A stretch of 64,000 nt of DNA, from NCBI GenBank assembly GCA_963383645.1, contig OY726558.1, positions 186,923,634-186,987,633 of the forward strand, given 5' to 3'. This DNA is from Muscardinus avellanarius (lineage: Eukaryota; Chordata; Mammalia; Rodentia; Gliridae). Made by a program: the position numbers and the translations under genes. The notes beneath the pieces are model-generated. The model ran no database searches. It was not told where the DNA came from and saw only the letters and a list, made by a program, of their open reading frames with translations. Of this stretch, positions 32,369-43,689 are shown in pieces (positions within the stretch are counted from its first letter, which is position 1; each line of letters starts with the position of its first letter).

Positions 32369-33889
32369 AGCTGCAGATAAACTTGCCCCTTCCTGTAGGG
32401 ACCTGAGCAACATTCATCAAGACCATGAGTTTACAAATTGTTTCAGTGAGAGCCTTCTCAGCTACAGGGACATATGTGGCACAAACATACTTGTGGGATC
32501 TGTGAGTTGGTAAATAATTCCTGCAAATATGGGAGTGGAGGGTACAGTTGGACATAGCAGAAATGTGAATTAGCAGACAGTCCCTAGGGACACTTGGGCA
32601 TGAAGGACCTAGGGTCAGCAGTTCACCCTGCCACTGCAGTGTTTCCAACAATCATCAAGGACCAACAGCAGCGGTGTCTTTAGGGTGAAATAACTCAGCC
32701 AAATATGCTGGAGGCTCAGAGGGTTACACATTTGTGCCTGGCCGTGTTTTGGCATCACAAACACAAAGGCCAGGGGCCAGAAAATTCTCACAGGATCACA
32801 GCTGCCCAGAGCAGCAGTGTCCTTGGGCTAAAGAATGAGCCACCAAAGCTCCAGTCTCAGAATGGTACAATCTCTCTCTGACAGATACGTGGGCCCTGAA
32901 AGCAGGGAGGCCAGAACCAGCAGGGTTTCACATGATTGCTATTATGGGCTGGAAATGCAATAATCTCTCTGCTAGCTCTTTGTATCTAGCAATCACACAT
33001 TCCAGTGACTAACAGGACTTCACTTGATTACAACCAGCAGATCAGCTTTGCTGTCCCTGTACCATCAATGCTCAGCCAGCCAGGCAACAAACTTGGAACA
33101 TAGTAATCTCTGGCCCTGCTGAGCTTAGAGCCAGTGACCATAAAGGCCAGTTGTCAGGGTTTCAGAGGTTCTTACCAACAGAGTAGCAGTGGTATCTGTA
33201 GAGCATTAAATACCAACCAGCAGGTTACAGGCTCTGAACAGAACATTATAGTCTCTGGCCCTGATGAGGTAAAAGAGAAGCAATAAAAACTTAGGCAGAA
33301 AGAAGACAGATTGGGAAGGAAAAAAAATATGGTTTTATAATCTGAAATCTTTAAGTTTCATTTTAACAGAGCTTGGTTAGTCTTAAAAAGCCAGGCCCAG
33401 ATTTGCCACAAAATCAGCAGTTTTCATAGCCAAAAAACACTATCAGCAGAGAAATAAAAAATGTAAACACAAGGGACAGAGAAAAGGAAGACTAGAAGAA
33501 CAACCAGAGACCAGGAAAGAAACCAGCCCGCATTGTTGGGCAGCACTGGCGCCATCATGCCTCACAGCACCAGGCTCCAGAGAGGAAAGGTAAACAAGGA
33601 GCTGAAGTGAGCAGCTGTGGATCATTTGGATATAATTCAGCAGTTCTTTCAGCACAAAGAATGTCTAAAATTCACAGTGGCCAACCTCATCACACCTTCC
33701 AGGGACTCAGAACAGAGCTCAAAACCAGAAAAGAAATACGCCAGCCTCATTGCCGAGGGCGTGGCAGCGGCGCCATATTGCCAGCAGTGGTGGTGAGTTC
33801 ACCACGCCTGCGATGACTCCAGATCACTACACACAATAACTGTAAGTGAAATTGTGGCCTCTACAGGAGAAATCCCACCACTGCACCCC

Positions 33890-34157
33890 CAGGGACTTAC
33901 GGAGCTTTGATAATCTCCCTGGGTCTGAGATTTTGCAGTCCAAGCCAGTGAAGGAGTAGTGGTGGCAAAGATACCACACCCTAGTCACAGCTCCCCATGG
34001 GAAAACGCCCAGCCCGGCACCCCCACGGTCTCACGCAGCCTCAATTAACTCCCTGGGTCTGAGACTTTACGATACAACCCAGTAAAGGAGTAGTGGCGGC
34101 TAAGATTACAACAAACTCAAGATCCAGAGCTCCCTAAGTGAAGTCGTGGTGACCCGA
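33890..34157 (+). repeat. Second tandem repeat of about 134 bp in the L1 5'UTR
   Basis: CTCCCTGGGTCTGAGA occurs at 33915 and 34049, and GAAGGAGTAGTGG / AAAGGAGTAGTGG follow in both units. Copy B has a comparable pair of diverged units. Confidence 0.7.
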
Positions 34158-34192
34158 GGAAGAACCCAGAGAAGGCACAAACTTCTGAAATC

Positions 34193-35065
34193 ATGGAAAA
34201 GAGGAACAACAATAGAGTAATGAACACCCACAACCTCATAATATCAGAACCTGATAACACAGAAATTCAGAGATCTCCAGAAGATCAAATCAGGAATATA
34301 ATTGTAGAAATAATACAAGACTTTCAAAAAGAATTTAGAGTCTAAAAGAAAGGATCCAATCATTGAAGTAAACGTATCAATTCAAACTATAAACAATTGA
34401 TTAGACCACATGGAGAATAGAATCTCACTCCTAGAAGATGATCACTCCAAAAACGAACGCATAATTTATAACTTAGAAAAAAAAATCAGACAGCAGGAAT
34501 CTGACACTGAAGAAATATGGGCCAATTTTAAGAGAGCTAACCAAAGAATAATCAGAATAGAGGAGGGAAAAGAAGGTGAAACTAAGGGGATCAATAATCT
34601 CTTCAAAGAAATAATAGCAGAAAATTGCCCAAACATAGAACAAGAGGTCGATACACAGTTCCAGGAAACTTATAGAACTCCTTTTAGACAGGATCAGAGA
34701 AGAGGTTCCCCACACCGCATAATTGTCAAAATGACCAATGTAGAAGCCAAGTAGAGAATCTTAAAGGCAATAAAAACAAAAGGCCAAGTGACATTCAGAG
34801 GCAAACGAATTAGAATCACTCCAGACTTCCCAAACCAAATCATGAAAGCCAGAAGGGCTTGGAGTAACATATTCCAAACTCTGAAAGAAAACAACTTCCA
34901 GCCAAAAATTTTCTACCCAGCAAAACTATCTATCAAATTAGATGGGGGAAATAAGAAGCTTCCATGACAAAGAGAAACTGAAGGAATTTATGTCTTCAAA
35001 ACCAGCGTTAGAGAAAATACTCAAAGTGATTAACTACAAAGAAGAAATAATACACACCAGAACCA
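34193..35065 (+). pseudogene. L1 ORF1 pseudogene
   Basis: Starts at ATG 34193 (AAATCATGGAAAAGAGG, aligned with the ATG of copy B). A stop falls at codon 51 (34343-34345), a frame change follows, and there is another stop at 34752. The middle part (34410-34754) still reads the coiled coil (MENRISLLEDD), the RRM start (NQRIIRIEEGK) and TNVEAK. Downstream the conserved C-terminal domain region is recognisable but frameshifted near 34945. It cannot make full ORF1p. Confidence 0.85.
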
Positions 35066-35314
35066 GAGAAACAAGATTTTCCATTACACAGTATTTCAAA
35101 CAGAAATAAAATCTTAACATGTTAGGAATTAAAAGTTATCTCTCAATAATCACACTGAATGTAAATGGCCTCAATTCCTCAATAAAAAGACATAAAGTGG
35201 CAAAATGGAATAAAAACCAAAATCCATCCATCTGCTGCTTACAAGAAACACACTTTACAAGTTAATATAGTAACCAACTCAAGGAAGGGCTGGAGCAAGG
35301 TAATTCATGTTAAG

Positions 35315-35942
35315 TAGCCATCCTAACAAATGTGAAGTAGTATTTGACTATAACTTTTATTTGTATTTCCTTAATGATTAGTTATATTATGATAATGATG
35401 AGTGATATTCATGTGTTTATTGGTCATAAAAAACCTTTGGAGATTCATTATCTATTTTAGTCTTTTACCTATTTCTAAATTGTATTGTTGCTAATTTTTA
35501 GGATTTCTATTTGGAATATTAATATACCTTCAGATATAGCATTTGGAAATATTTTATCCCATTCTATCAGTAACTTTTAATTCTGTTTGCATTGTCTTTG
35601 GATGTACACTTTTTTAATGAAGTTTTTTTGTTTATTCTTTTGTTGCCTGTGCCTTTGGAATCATATCCAAGAAATCACTGCCAATTTCAATGTTGTGAAG
35701 TTTTATGACCCTGGTTTTCTTCTAAAAGTTTATAGTCTTAAGATTTACATTTAGGTCTTTTATCTATTTTGAGTTAGTATTTGTATATGGTGTTAGGTAA
35801 GGGCCCAATTTTATTCTTTATCATGTAGTTATTATTTTTCAACAATATTTAGTGAAAAGATTATTATTTCCTTCACCAAATGTTCTTGGAAACCTTATCA
35901 AAAATAACGACCATATATGGAAGAAAAAAACCCCAAACATAT
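35315..35942 (-). mobile_element. Inverted ORF2 3' segment of copy A
   Basis: The plus strand reads AGCCATCCTAACAAATGTGA, TTGCCTGTGCCTTTGGAATC and TTTTGAGTTAGTATTTGTAT, which are the antisense of the 3' part of L1 ORF2. The element's own ORF1 and 3'UTR are in sense. The 35440-35930 part matches 45880-46370 in copy B. Confidence 0.85.
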
Positions 35943-36144
35943 CAAAGTTATTCAGGAAACCAAGCATGGGAAGGAGGGAGGGTGAGGGAAGGGTTAGGGA
36001 TTGGGTAGGGACTGATTGGGTGATGTGTGCATGTATATCTCCACAAGATTTTTATCCCATTAAGGTGTATGACTACAATGCACCAATAAAAATTTATTTA
36101 ACAACAGCAAGAACAACAAAAAAGCCAGGCACATACTTTTAAAT

Positions 36145-36605
36145 CATAATGGTTTGGCTCTATGTTGAAAATTCCTGAAGTGATTAAACTAAGATAGCTT
36201 CATCTTTTGTCAAAGTTCCATTTGCCTTCATTAAGATCTCCAGAAGAAGTTACACTTTTGTTAAAGAGCCCATCACCCCAGCTTCATGTCTCTGTTCCCT
36301 GGGATTCATATATAAAAGGAATTCACACCTTTTGTTACTCTAAAGCTTCAAAGAAGGAGCCTGCTCTCCCATGTACCTCTGGCTACCCTCTATAGTGGGC
36401 CCTATATGAAAAAAAAAGATAGATCTGGGACATCCCTTTGCAGCTCTTAGAAACTCTTGGCTGCTCTTGCCCCTCTACCCCGCTACGGATGCTCCCATGC
36501 TTTCTAGATGGTTGTGTTTCACCTAAACATGTATCTTTGCTTTTCTTGAATTAAACTTCTGCCTTCATCTCTGGAAGGCTCATATTGAAATTCTTTTCAC
36601 CATGA
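36145..36605 (+). mobile_element. LTR-like block
   Basis: CATATATAAAAGGAATTC (TATA box, about 36308) and TTGAATTAAACTTCTGCC (poly-A signal, about 36548) have LTR-like spacing. GGAAGGCTCATATTGAAATT could be U5. Ends and target duplication were not identified. Confidence 0.45.
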
Positions 36606-36849
36606 AAGCAAAGAACCCACAGAAATTATTGTGCTGACCCACGACTGCCCTGCTGAGTTTGGGCTTGGAGAGCATGGTGGCCTGAAGCCAATCAGAGACT
36701 CATGTTGGCATGAAATGATTAAGAACTATATATTGTTAAAGAGGTTCTGGAGGACAAACTCTGTCTGATTATATGAGACAGATTTATTGAGGCAAATATA
36801 TACCCCCCAGCATAGGCCTTATTGCAAAGGGACACAGGGCTCTCACACA

Positions 36850-37552
36850 AAAATGAAGCAAGTGTCAAGACAACAGAAACACAAACTTGAGAATTCTGAA
36901 AACAGGAGAATAAAGACAAACAAGGAAACAATAAATTCCTAAAACTCCACAACAAAGGAAATCACCAATACTGATCTGCAGAAAATGCCAAAAGGATAAT
37001 TCAATTTTTGATATGATCAAAGACCTCATGAATGAAATCAGAGAAAGTATTTAGGAGATGAAAGAACATATGAATAGAGAAATTAAGGCCCCAACTAAGA
37101 ACCAAAAAGAGGCTTTCAGAGAAAAGAAGGAGACAATAAATGAATCAAAGACCTCAATAGAAACCGCCTCTGGCAATAATTTCTGGGCTCCACCAACAAT
37201 GCCACCAAAATAAAAAAAAAGTAGAGTCTTGCTCTTGGAAGACTGTTCATTCACAACTGACTACACAGTCAATAATATAAAGAAGACAATACAACAACAT
37301 GACCAAACCATCCAAGAGAATTTGGATAATATGAAATGACCTGATTTAAGGATAATAGGCAATGAAGAATATCTAAAAGCACAAACCAAGGACATTAGAA
37401 ACCTTATTAGAGGAATAATATCAGTTGCACATTCATTTACAGGAGAAATTCAGAAGACCAACAAGACAAGCTAAAAGAACTTCTTCATGCCACATGAGCA
37501 TCAAAATGACTAACATAAAGGCCAAGGAAAGGATCTTAAAAGCATTGAGAAC
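36850..37552 (+). mobile_element. Older L1 5' region and ORF1 remnant
   Basis: Degenerate ORF1-like sequence. In translated fragments I see coiled-coil-like repeats and GATTTAAGGATAATAGGCAA where ORF1p reads LRIIG, then CATCAAAATGACTAACATAA where it reads a KMTN-type motif. Many stops. It is a different, older lineage from copies A and B. Confidence 0.65.
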
Positions 37553-37613
37553 AGTGATCCTCCTGTCTTAGCCTCCCAGGTACTGAAATTACAGTCTCGT
37601 ACTACCAAACCCC
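37553..37613 (-). mobile_element. Short B1 fragment
   Basis: Only about 60 bp of the B1 5' half remains (GTGATCCTCCTGTCTTAGCC to ACTACCAAACCCC). Confidence 0.55.
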
Positions 37614-37884
37614 ACAAAGAATGGAATTTTCCTCAATAAAATTTTAGGTATGTTAGTTCCCCTTCAATACTCTACCGGATGTCAGCTCTTACTTTTTTTG
37701 AATGACCAGGTTGGAATGTGCCAACCCCATGGTTGATTGCATTAGCCCTGAGTCATCTGTGCTCACCAGCCCTCTGCCTTTCTGTCCCATTGTAATGATA
37801 GAATTGGGTTCCAGGTCCAGTTCTTTCACCAAGAAAAATACTTCCTGAACTAGATTCAAGCTAAAAACAGATTTCCACCTTAAT

Positions 37885-38990
37885 AGTTTGAATATGAATT
37901 GTCCCCCAAAGACTTATGTTAGAGGTTTGATCCCCAGGACAACAATGTTGAAGGTGGGTATCTGGGAGGTGATTTTATCCTGAAGGCTCTGACCTCATAG
38001 CCGAGTGTAAGAAGTGGAAGGTAGTTGTGTTGCGGTTGTAATGGTGCTGCGGGCTCTTTTTCCTCTATTCAATTAAAATTTGTTGAATAGGGAAATTAAA
38101 ACTAATAGACAGCTTGGTGCAGCTTTAACAAGTCTTTATTACAAAATTAGTAGGAAATAGAAAAGGAAGAGAAGAAAAGCAGCGTGCCCGGGACATGCTG
38201 GAGAGACCCAAAATGGAACTTTGCCCCTCTCCATCCCTGGCCTTTGAATAGATTTTTATTGATATGTTCTGATCAGTGTTACCAAGTCAATAGGCTATTA
38301 ACTTTTTATTTTATTTTGGAAGGTAGTACCTCTTTGTCTCTGGGCAGTGCACTTACTAAGTGCAGCAGTCGATAATTTACCTGGCTTCTGCCTCTACTGT
38401 ATTAGGCTGGGTTGGTTGCTCATCAACTATTGGTGCTTTGATGGAATACAGGGAGTTTACCTTTTCTATATTCAGGTTGGGTCACAAAGGAGAGAAGGTA
38501 AACGGGGGCACTGATTGCCTCTACATATTTTTAGGGCTAAAAGCTTCAATTGTTTCCAGGGCTCTTAAGGCTAATGGCCTTAATTTCCTTTACATTCTTA
38601 CTAAAGGTTAGTCATCAGAACAAAGGGCAAAAAGAAGGGGGAGCTCTTCAGTGTAATTGCTGCTGCCCCTCCCTGCCTGAGTGTCACAGGACCCAGGCTC
38701 TGACCGCTTTTTACATTTTGGAAATTAATACCAGAGCAATTTTCCAACAGTTGAAGGGAGTGGGTCCTCGAGGGCGTGCCCGCAGGTACTAGATCTTATC
38801 CTGGCTCCTTCCCTACTCTCCCTCTCTGCTTCCTGGATGCCATGAGATGGTGAGCCTCTCTGCCTCACCAATGCCCATAGCAATGGAGCCCTGTGATCAT
38901 GGACTACTACCTCTGAGACCCCAAATAAGCTGTTCCTTGTTTAAGCTGAGTTTCACAGAGATTGTGTCACAGAGACAAAAGGCTGAACAA
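37885..38990 (+). mobile_element. MaLR-type LTR split by another solo LTR
   Basis: The left part at about 37885-38025 (TTTGAATATGAATTGTCCCC, GGTGGGTATCTGGGAGGTGA) and the right part at 38785-38990 (CTCTCTGCTTCCTGGATGCC, ATGGACTACTACCTCTGAGA, AATAAGC) join into one MaLR-like LTR when the insert is removed. Confidence 0.7.
38026..38784 (-). mobile_element. Solo LTR nested in MaLR LTR
   Basis: A 759-bp unit with TG at 38026 and CA at 38783-38784. GGTAGT (38020-38025) and GGTACT (38785-38790) flank it, a 6-bp duplication with one mismatch. TTTATT at 38135-38140 is AATAAA on the minus strand, about 110 bp from that strand's LTR end, as expected. The 6-bp duplication points to a class II element. 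No internal genes remain. Confidence 0.75.
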
Positions 38991-39106
38991 CATACATCTA
39001 ATGATAAAACATGTCTGTGGCAATACTCTCTGTATCACCCACTGAACATCCCTCCTACCAGAAACATACAAGGGTGTACCATTCAACCTCACCATACCTT
39101 CTGGCA

Positions 39107-39335
39107 GTCTATTTTTTTTTTTTTTTTCGGTGCCTCTGAGAGTTGAATCCAGAGATATTTTACTCCTGAGATCTACCCATAGTCCTTTGTAAATTTGGAA
39201 ACAAACTCTTACTATGTTGCAGAGAGTCTTGCTATGGTGCTGAGGCTGGCCTTGAACCTGTGACCCTGTGATTTTCCTGTCTCAGCCTTTCATGTATTGG
39301 GATTACAGACGTGTACCACTACAGGTGGCTTGTCT
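39107..39335 (-). mobile_element. Diverged B1-dID SINE
   Basis: Reverse dimer with a 17-nt T-run and many mismatches. Confidence 0.75.
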
Positions 39336-39344
39336 CACAGTGTT

Positions 39345-39935
39345 CAACAATCACATGTATCACCTGCATATCTTGTTACACTGCTGATTCTGATTTAGTA
39401 GGTCTGTCTCCTAGAATCTGCATTTATTTTTTTATTCATTTATTTATCTATTTATTTACTTTTTGCATAACTGGGGGTTGAACCCAGGGACATTCGACCT
39501 CCAAACTATACCCCCAGCCCTTTTTTTTTTTTTGGCAGGTCTGGGGATGGAACCCAGGGGCATTTGACCTCCGAGCCACACCCCTTGCCCTAATTTTTTA
39601 TTCTTTATTTTGAAACGGTCTCACTAAATTGCAGTGGGCCTAAGTAGATGAGGCTGTCCGTGAACCACGATCCTCCTGTCTCTGCCTCCCAAATGCTGGG
39701 ATTACAAGCATGCACCACCATGCCTGGCTTTTTTTTTTTTATTATTTGTTTTAAAACAGGATCTCACTAAGTTGTAGAGGGCCTCACTAAGTTGCTGAGG
39801 CTGGCCATGAACCTGCAATTCTCCTGTCTCCACCTCCCAAGTACTGAGATTACAAGCATGCACCATCATGCCCGGCTTAGAATCTGCATTTTCTACACTC
39901 TCCCAGCAGGGTTAGTGGCCCAAAGACCCTTTAAC
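39345..39935 (+). mobile_element. hAT-Charlie MITE (MER20/MER5-like) split by SINEs
   Basis: ATCACCTGCATATCTTGTTA, GATTCTGATTTAGTAGGTCT and AGAATCTGCATTT precede the SINE cluster. The second copy of AGAATCTGCATTT and CTCTCCCAGCAGG follow it. Confidence 0.7.
39426..39878 (-). mobile_element. SINE-in-SINE insertion with perfect 13-bp duplication
   Basis: The host reverse ID half (about 39455-39520) and B1 half (about 39731-39878) enclose a full reverse dimer (about 39521-39730). AGAATCTGCATTT at 39413-39425 and 39879-39891 dates both to after the MITE. Confidence 0.85.
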
Positions 39936-40870
39936 CATTATTTCAATGGAATTTTTAATATTTCTCTAAGCATTAAAATAGTGGTTATTCGTATTTTCCT
40001 GTTACTACTAGGAGTTCTTATTTTGTCAGTACTACATATTATCTATTTTGTTGTCTCTGTGTGGTTATCAGCCTTCTGATTGGTAGTTCTCATTAGCACA
40101 CTAATATGCAAATTTTAAGCTCTGTGATAAAGAAGGAGCCTTTGTTAACTTGATGTCCAGATACCAGGCCGGTGTCCAGCATTGCTAAAGCTGATTTAGG
40201 TCTCCATGGTAATGTCATGGCCTTGGCACTCTTGCTGCTAGGCAGCCTAGGGAAACTCCAGAATAAACACACTTACCAGGTGACTTCTGTTTCTGCTCAG
40301 CTCCTCGGCTTCCCGCCTGGCAGGACACCACGGCTGAGGAGCGCATTGAGCACACGCCCACGCGGTGTCCAGGTGGACACTGAAGACCTTTGTGGCCTAA
40401 ATCCTGCTGGGTAGCTTTGTAAGTCCTCTCTATTGTGCATGCCTGGGTGTATCAGAGGCTCCTTCTTCCCCATCAGCAGTTTTTGATGGGATCTTCTGCC
40501 TCCTTGAGCAGCTTCTGAAGTTCTCAGGCCCACTGTCTGATCCCGTGTGTCACCCACTCAGCTGCGTCAGCACCATCTTCCTGGGTGGTGCCCTGGGCTT
40601 GGAACCTTTCCTTCCTTACATAATAGCTCCATGCCACTTTTGCATCCCTGCGATTCCTTTGTCCCCCTGTGGCCCTTTCTCTTCTGTCGCTTGGCATGGA
40701 AGACACAGGCGGTCAGAAACTGCTGAAGGGAACAAAAGAATGAATTCCTGGGTGTGTTCCTTTGAAACGCAGTGGCGCCAGCCAGCATAAGCAATAGAAT
40801 GTGCAAAAGCACTCCATGCAAAAACAGCCAATCAAGTGTTGCTCCAAAGGAGAGAAGATTAAACCCTTCC
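39935..40870. other. Unassigned sequence
   Basis: No repeat recognised. Minus-strand 40567-40821 opens with a signal-peptide-like hydrophobic run, but there is no family match or conservation evidence, so it is not called. Confidence 0.35.
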
Positions 40871-40872
40871 CA

Positions 40873-40972
40873 GCTGGGCGTGGTGGTACATGCCTATAAT
40901 CCCAGTACTTGAGAGGTAGAGACTGGAGAATCACAGGTTTGATTTCCCTGTCTTAAACCCATTACCATCAAA
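40873..40972 (+). mobile_element. Truncated B1-dID SINE
   Basis: The B1 start (GCTGGGCGTGGTGGTACATG) ends near the B box and joins an ID remnant (CATTACC). Confidence 0.6.
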
Positions 40973-41335
40973 AGCAAAAACAAACAAAGCCTTCCCAAAC
41001 TGGAAAAGAGCAAACATTTGGGAAAGAAAGGCAGAGAGTTAGACACAGTGGGCCTCGTCTAAATCTCCAGGCTGAGGGCAGGGCAGAGGGTGGATATAAC
41101 TGAGCCCCCTTCAAGTATGGCTCACGCACTTCCCGATGGAAGCCAGAGGAGTTGCTAGTTTTGTAGAGTGAAGAAGCCCGTGTGGCTTCTGGGAATTTAG
41201 GGAGAGGGAGGAAGCTGGCGTATAAGAATCTCTGTGCCTGGAGAATAAGATGTCCCAGAAGAGGGTGACGCATGCGCAGTGCAAATGGGGACTGGATGAG
41301 GTCCTAATTACATCCTTCTTTTGAATCCCATAGTA
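40973..41335. other. Unassigned sequence
   Basis: No gene recognised. 41282-41340 is shared with about 50177-50590. Confidence 0.4.
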
Positions 41336-41760
41336 AGCCATGTGTGGTGGTGCGGGCCTGTAATCCCAGTACTTGGGAGGCTGAAACAGGAGGATTATGG
41401 GTTCAGGGCCAGCCTCAGCAACTTAGTGAGACACTGTTTCATGGTGAGAAATTTAAAAAGGACAGGGGGTGTAGCGAGGAGATAGAATACCTCTGGGTTC
41501 GATCCTCAGTACCAAAAAACAAAAACAAAAACAAAACAACAAAGCTTTTAGCAGCTGGTAGTAATATGTGGTACACACCTATCATCCTAGTACTTGGGAG
41601 GCCAGGCTCAGAAATTTAGTGAGACACTCAACAACTTAAACCCTATTTCAACTAAGATCCTATTTCAAACTACAAAATAAAGAGGACCAGGTATATGGCT
41701 TAGAGGTAATAGTCCCTGAGTTCAATCTCCAGTAGGAAAATAAATAAATCCCACAGCAAA
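41336..41760 (+). mobile_element. Two B1-dID SINEs
   Basis: A full dimer (41336-41512) with a (CAAAAA)n tail is followed by a diverged dimer (about 41555-41735). Confidence 0.75.
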
Positions 41761-41805
41761 GTTGATTTTTAAAATGAAACAAAAATGTTAAGCCTACCTG
41801 TCTAA

Positions 41806-41998
41806 GCCAAACATGATGGCACATGCTTTAATCCCACTACTTGGGAGGCTGAGACAAAGATTGCAATTTCAAGACCAGCCTCAGCAACTTAGTGAAATTC
41901 AGCAACATAACCAGGCCTTGTTTTAAAATAAAAAATAAAAAAGGGGCTGCGTGTACAGCTTGGTGGTAGAATGCCTCTAGGTTCAATACCCAGTGCTC
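41806..41998 (+). mobile_element. B1-dID SINE, diverged
   Basis: Forward dimer ending in GCTCCCTTCCCCCC instead of an A-tail. Confidence 0.75.
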
Positions 41999-41999
41999 C

Positions 42000-42575
42000 C
42001 TTCCCCCCAAATCTACCTCCCTATAATAGCTATAACAAGATTTTGCTAAAGTGTGAGAGACAATAGAAAGATAAGTGAGTGCATCTTAAATTAGATATTC
42101 TGATTTATTCTACGGTCAAAAGTATCTCCAGTCTGTGGCCGGCAGAAGCACAGAGAGGCTGAGGAGTTATACTGATGAGGACATCCCTGTCCATCACTAG
42201 GAACCCAGACCTGATTCTTTGAGCCCCTTATGTCTAGACTCTTTGCCATTTATCTAACATCCAATTCTTCCTCATGGGAAGGGCACCAGGGATTGCCCTT
42301 CATTTCATAAGAAAAATCAAGCCCCTACCAAAGGGAGTGACCTGTTTATGAGGTTCCAAAAACACCCATTACAACCACACATTTCCTGTATGGGGTTTTC
42401 ACACAGACACAAATAGAAGGAACTGGTCTCCTCTGTCTATCAAGATTATCTCTGGGCTAACAAAGGCTGCAGTCATTAGAGGTAAAGTGGTCCCTTTAAT
42501 ATACTGCAATGGAACAGGGGAGGGCTCAGACCCCTTCTGCCCAATAATGGGGCATTAGGGCTACCAGAAATATTT
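42000..42575. other. Unassigned sequence
   Basis: No repeat, RNA or coding pattern seen. Confidence 0.45.
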
Positions 42576-42576
42576 T

Positions 42577-43253
42577 TTTCGTGTGTGTGACACTGGGAAT
42601 TGAACCCAGGAGCATTCTACTTCTGAGCTACATCCCAAGCCCTATTTTTTATTTTTATTTGGAAACAGGGTCTCACTAAGTTTGCGAGAGACTCATTATA
42701 TTGCTGAGATTGGCTTCAAAACTGCAATCCTAAAGCAGGCGTTGTGGCGCACCCTTGTAATCCCAGTATTTGGGAGGCTGAGACAGGAGGATCTGGGCTT
42801 GCAGCCAGCCTCAGCTACTTAGTAAGGCCCTCCAAAACTTAGTGAGATCCTGTTTCAAAATAAAAAATAAAAAAACAGGGCTGGGGGGGGGTATAGCTTG
42901 GAGGTAGAATGCCCCTGGGTTCCATCCCCAGCATCACAAAACCAAAACAAAACAAGCAAAAATCCCTGCAAACCTTGCCAAGCATGGTGGTACCTGCCTG
43001 GATTCCAGTACTTGGGAGGCCGAGACAGGGGGATCTCTGGTTCACAGCCAGCCTTAGCAATTTAGTGAGGTTCTCAGCAACATAGTGAGTCCCTGTTTTC
43101 AAATAAGAAATAAAATTGGGCTGGGGGTGTAGCTCAGAGATGGAATGCCTCTGGGTTCAATCCTCAGGACCACACAACACAACAGAACAACTGTGATCCT
43201 CCTGTGTCACCTCCCAAGTACTGGGATTACAAGTGTGCACCACCACACCTAGC
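42577..43253 (-). mobile_element. B1-dID SINE split by two forward SINEs
   Basis: The reverse host is cut in the B1 part. AACTGCAATCCT (about 42720) and AACTGTGATCCT (about 43189) flank the inserted pair. Confidence 0.75.
42731..43180 (+). mobile_element. Two nested forward B1-dID SINEs
   Basis: Dimers at 42731-42962 and 42973-43180, head to tail. The first carries a run of seven or more G in the linker. Confidence 0.8.
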
Positions 43254-43484
43254 AGTGATTTGTTTCTTAAATATGGCCATAGTGTGCCTTGTTTGCTGAA
43301 AAGTGGTATCTATCATTGGCAACTTGTACCTTGCTTCCTGGAAAAAGCCAGGTGGTTTTGTAGAACTACTTGTTCTATCAGACATTCAGTGGGAATCCTG
43401 AAGGAAATTCATCACCCTGGAAACCCACCCAAGTCCAAAGAGCCAACACCACCAGAGCATTTTCTTTTTCAGACTCCCTTATAC

Positions 43485-43688
43485 TACTGTCTCAGTCCGT
43501 TTTCTGTTGCTATAACAGAATATCTGATATGGGGTAAAATATAAAGAAGAAAGGTTTCATTTGGCTCACAGTTCTGAGAACTCCAATACGAGGTGGCTGC
43601 ATCTATTGAGGGCCTAGTATGTGAAGGTTGGAAGGCAAAGTAAGTGCATGCAGAAAAGGCAAAACACAGGGAGCATCTCACTATAATG
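43485..43688 (-). mobile_element. MaLR-type LTR fragment, antisense
   Basis: CTCAGTCCGTTTTCTGTTGC then TATAACAGAATATCTGATAT and TTTCATTTGGCTCACAGTTC is the familiar antisense 3' part of MaLR (MLT/MST) LTRs. Confidence 0.7.
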
Positions 43689-43689
43689 A

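Larger units (their letters stand above)
31757..36120 (+). mobile_element. HAL1-like L1 derivative with inverted ORF2 segment, copy A
   Basis: Order on the plus strand: a long 5'UTR starting AAAGATGGCAG (31759), a broken ORF1 (34193-35065), the first codons of ORF2 (to about 35300), an antisense piece of the 3' part of ORF2 (about 35315-35942), then a sense 3'UTR (CCAAGCATGGGAAGGAGGG) ending GGTGTATGACTACAATGCAC and an A-rich tail. The same order is seen in copy B at 45311-48094. Most of ORF2, including reverse transcriptase, is missing. Limits are approximate, and no clear target duplication was found. Confidence 0.75.

Noticed and set aside
35276..36120. Simple twin-priming inversion as a full explanation of copy A
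   Set aside because: Twin-priming normally leaves an inverted 5'-truncated piece and would not leave sense 5'UTR and ORF1 upstream. The same order in copy B, with one clean target duplication, fits a shared ancestor better. It may still be how the first ancestor arose.
40567..40821. Minus-strand frame with signal-peptide-like start
   Set aside because: Only the first 20 residues look secretory; the rest has no recognisable fold or family, and neighbouring frames are equally long.
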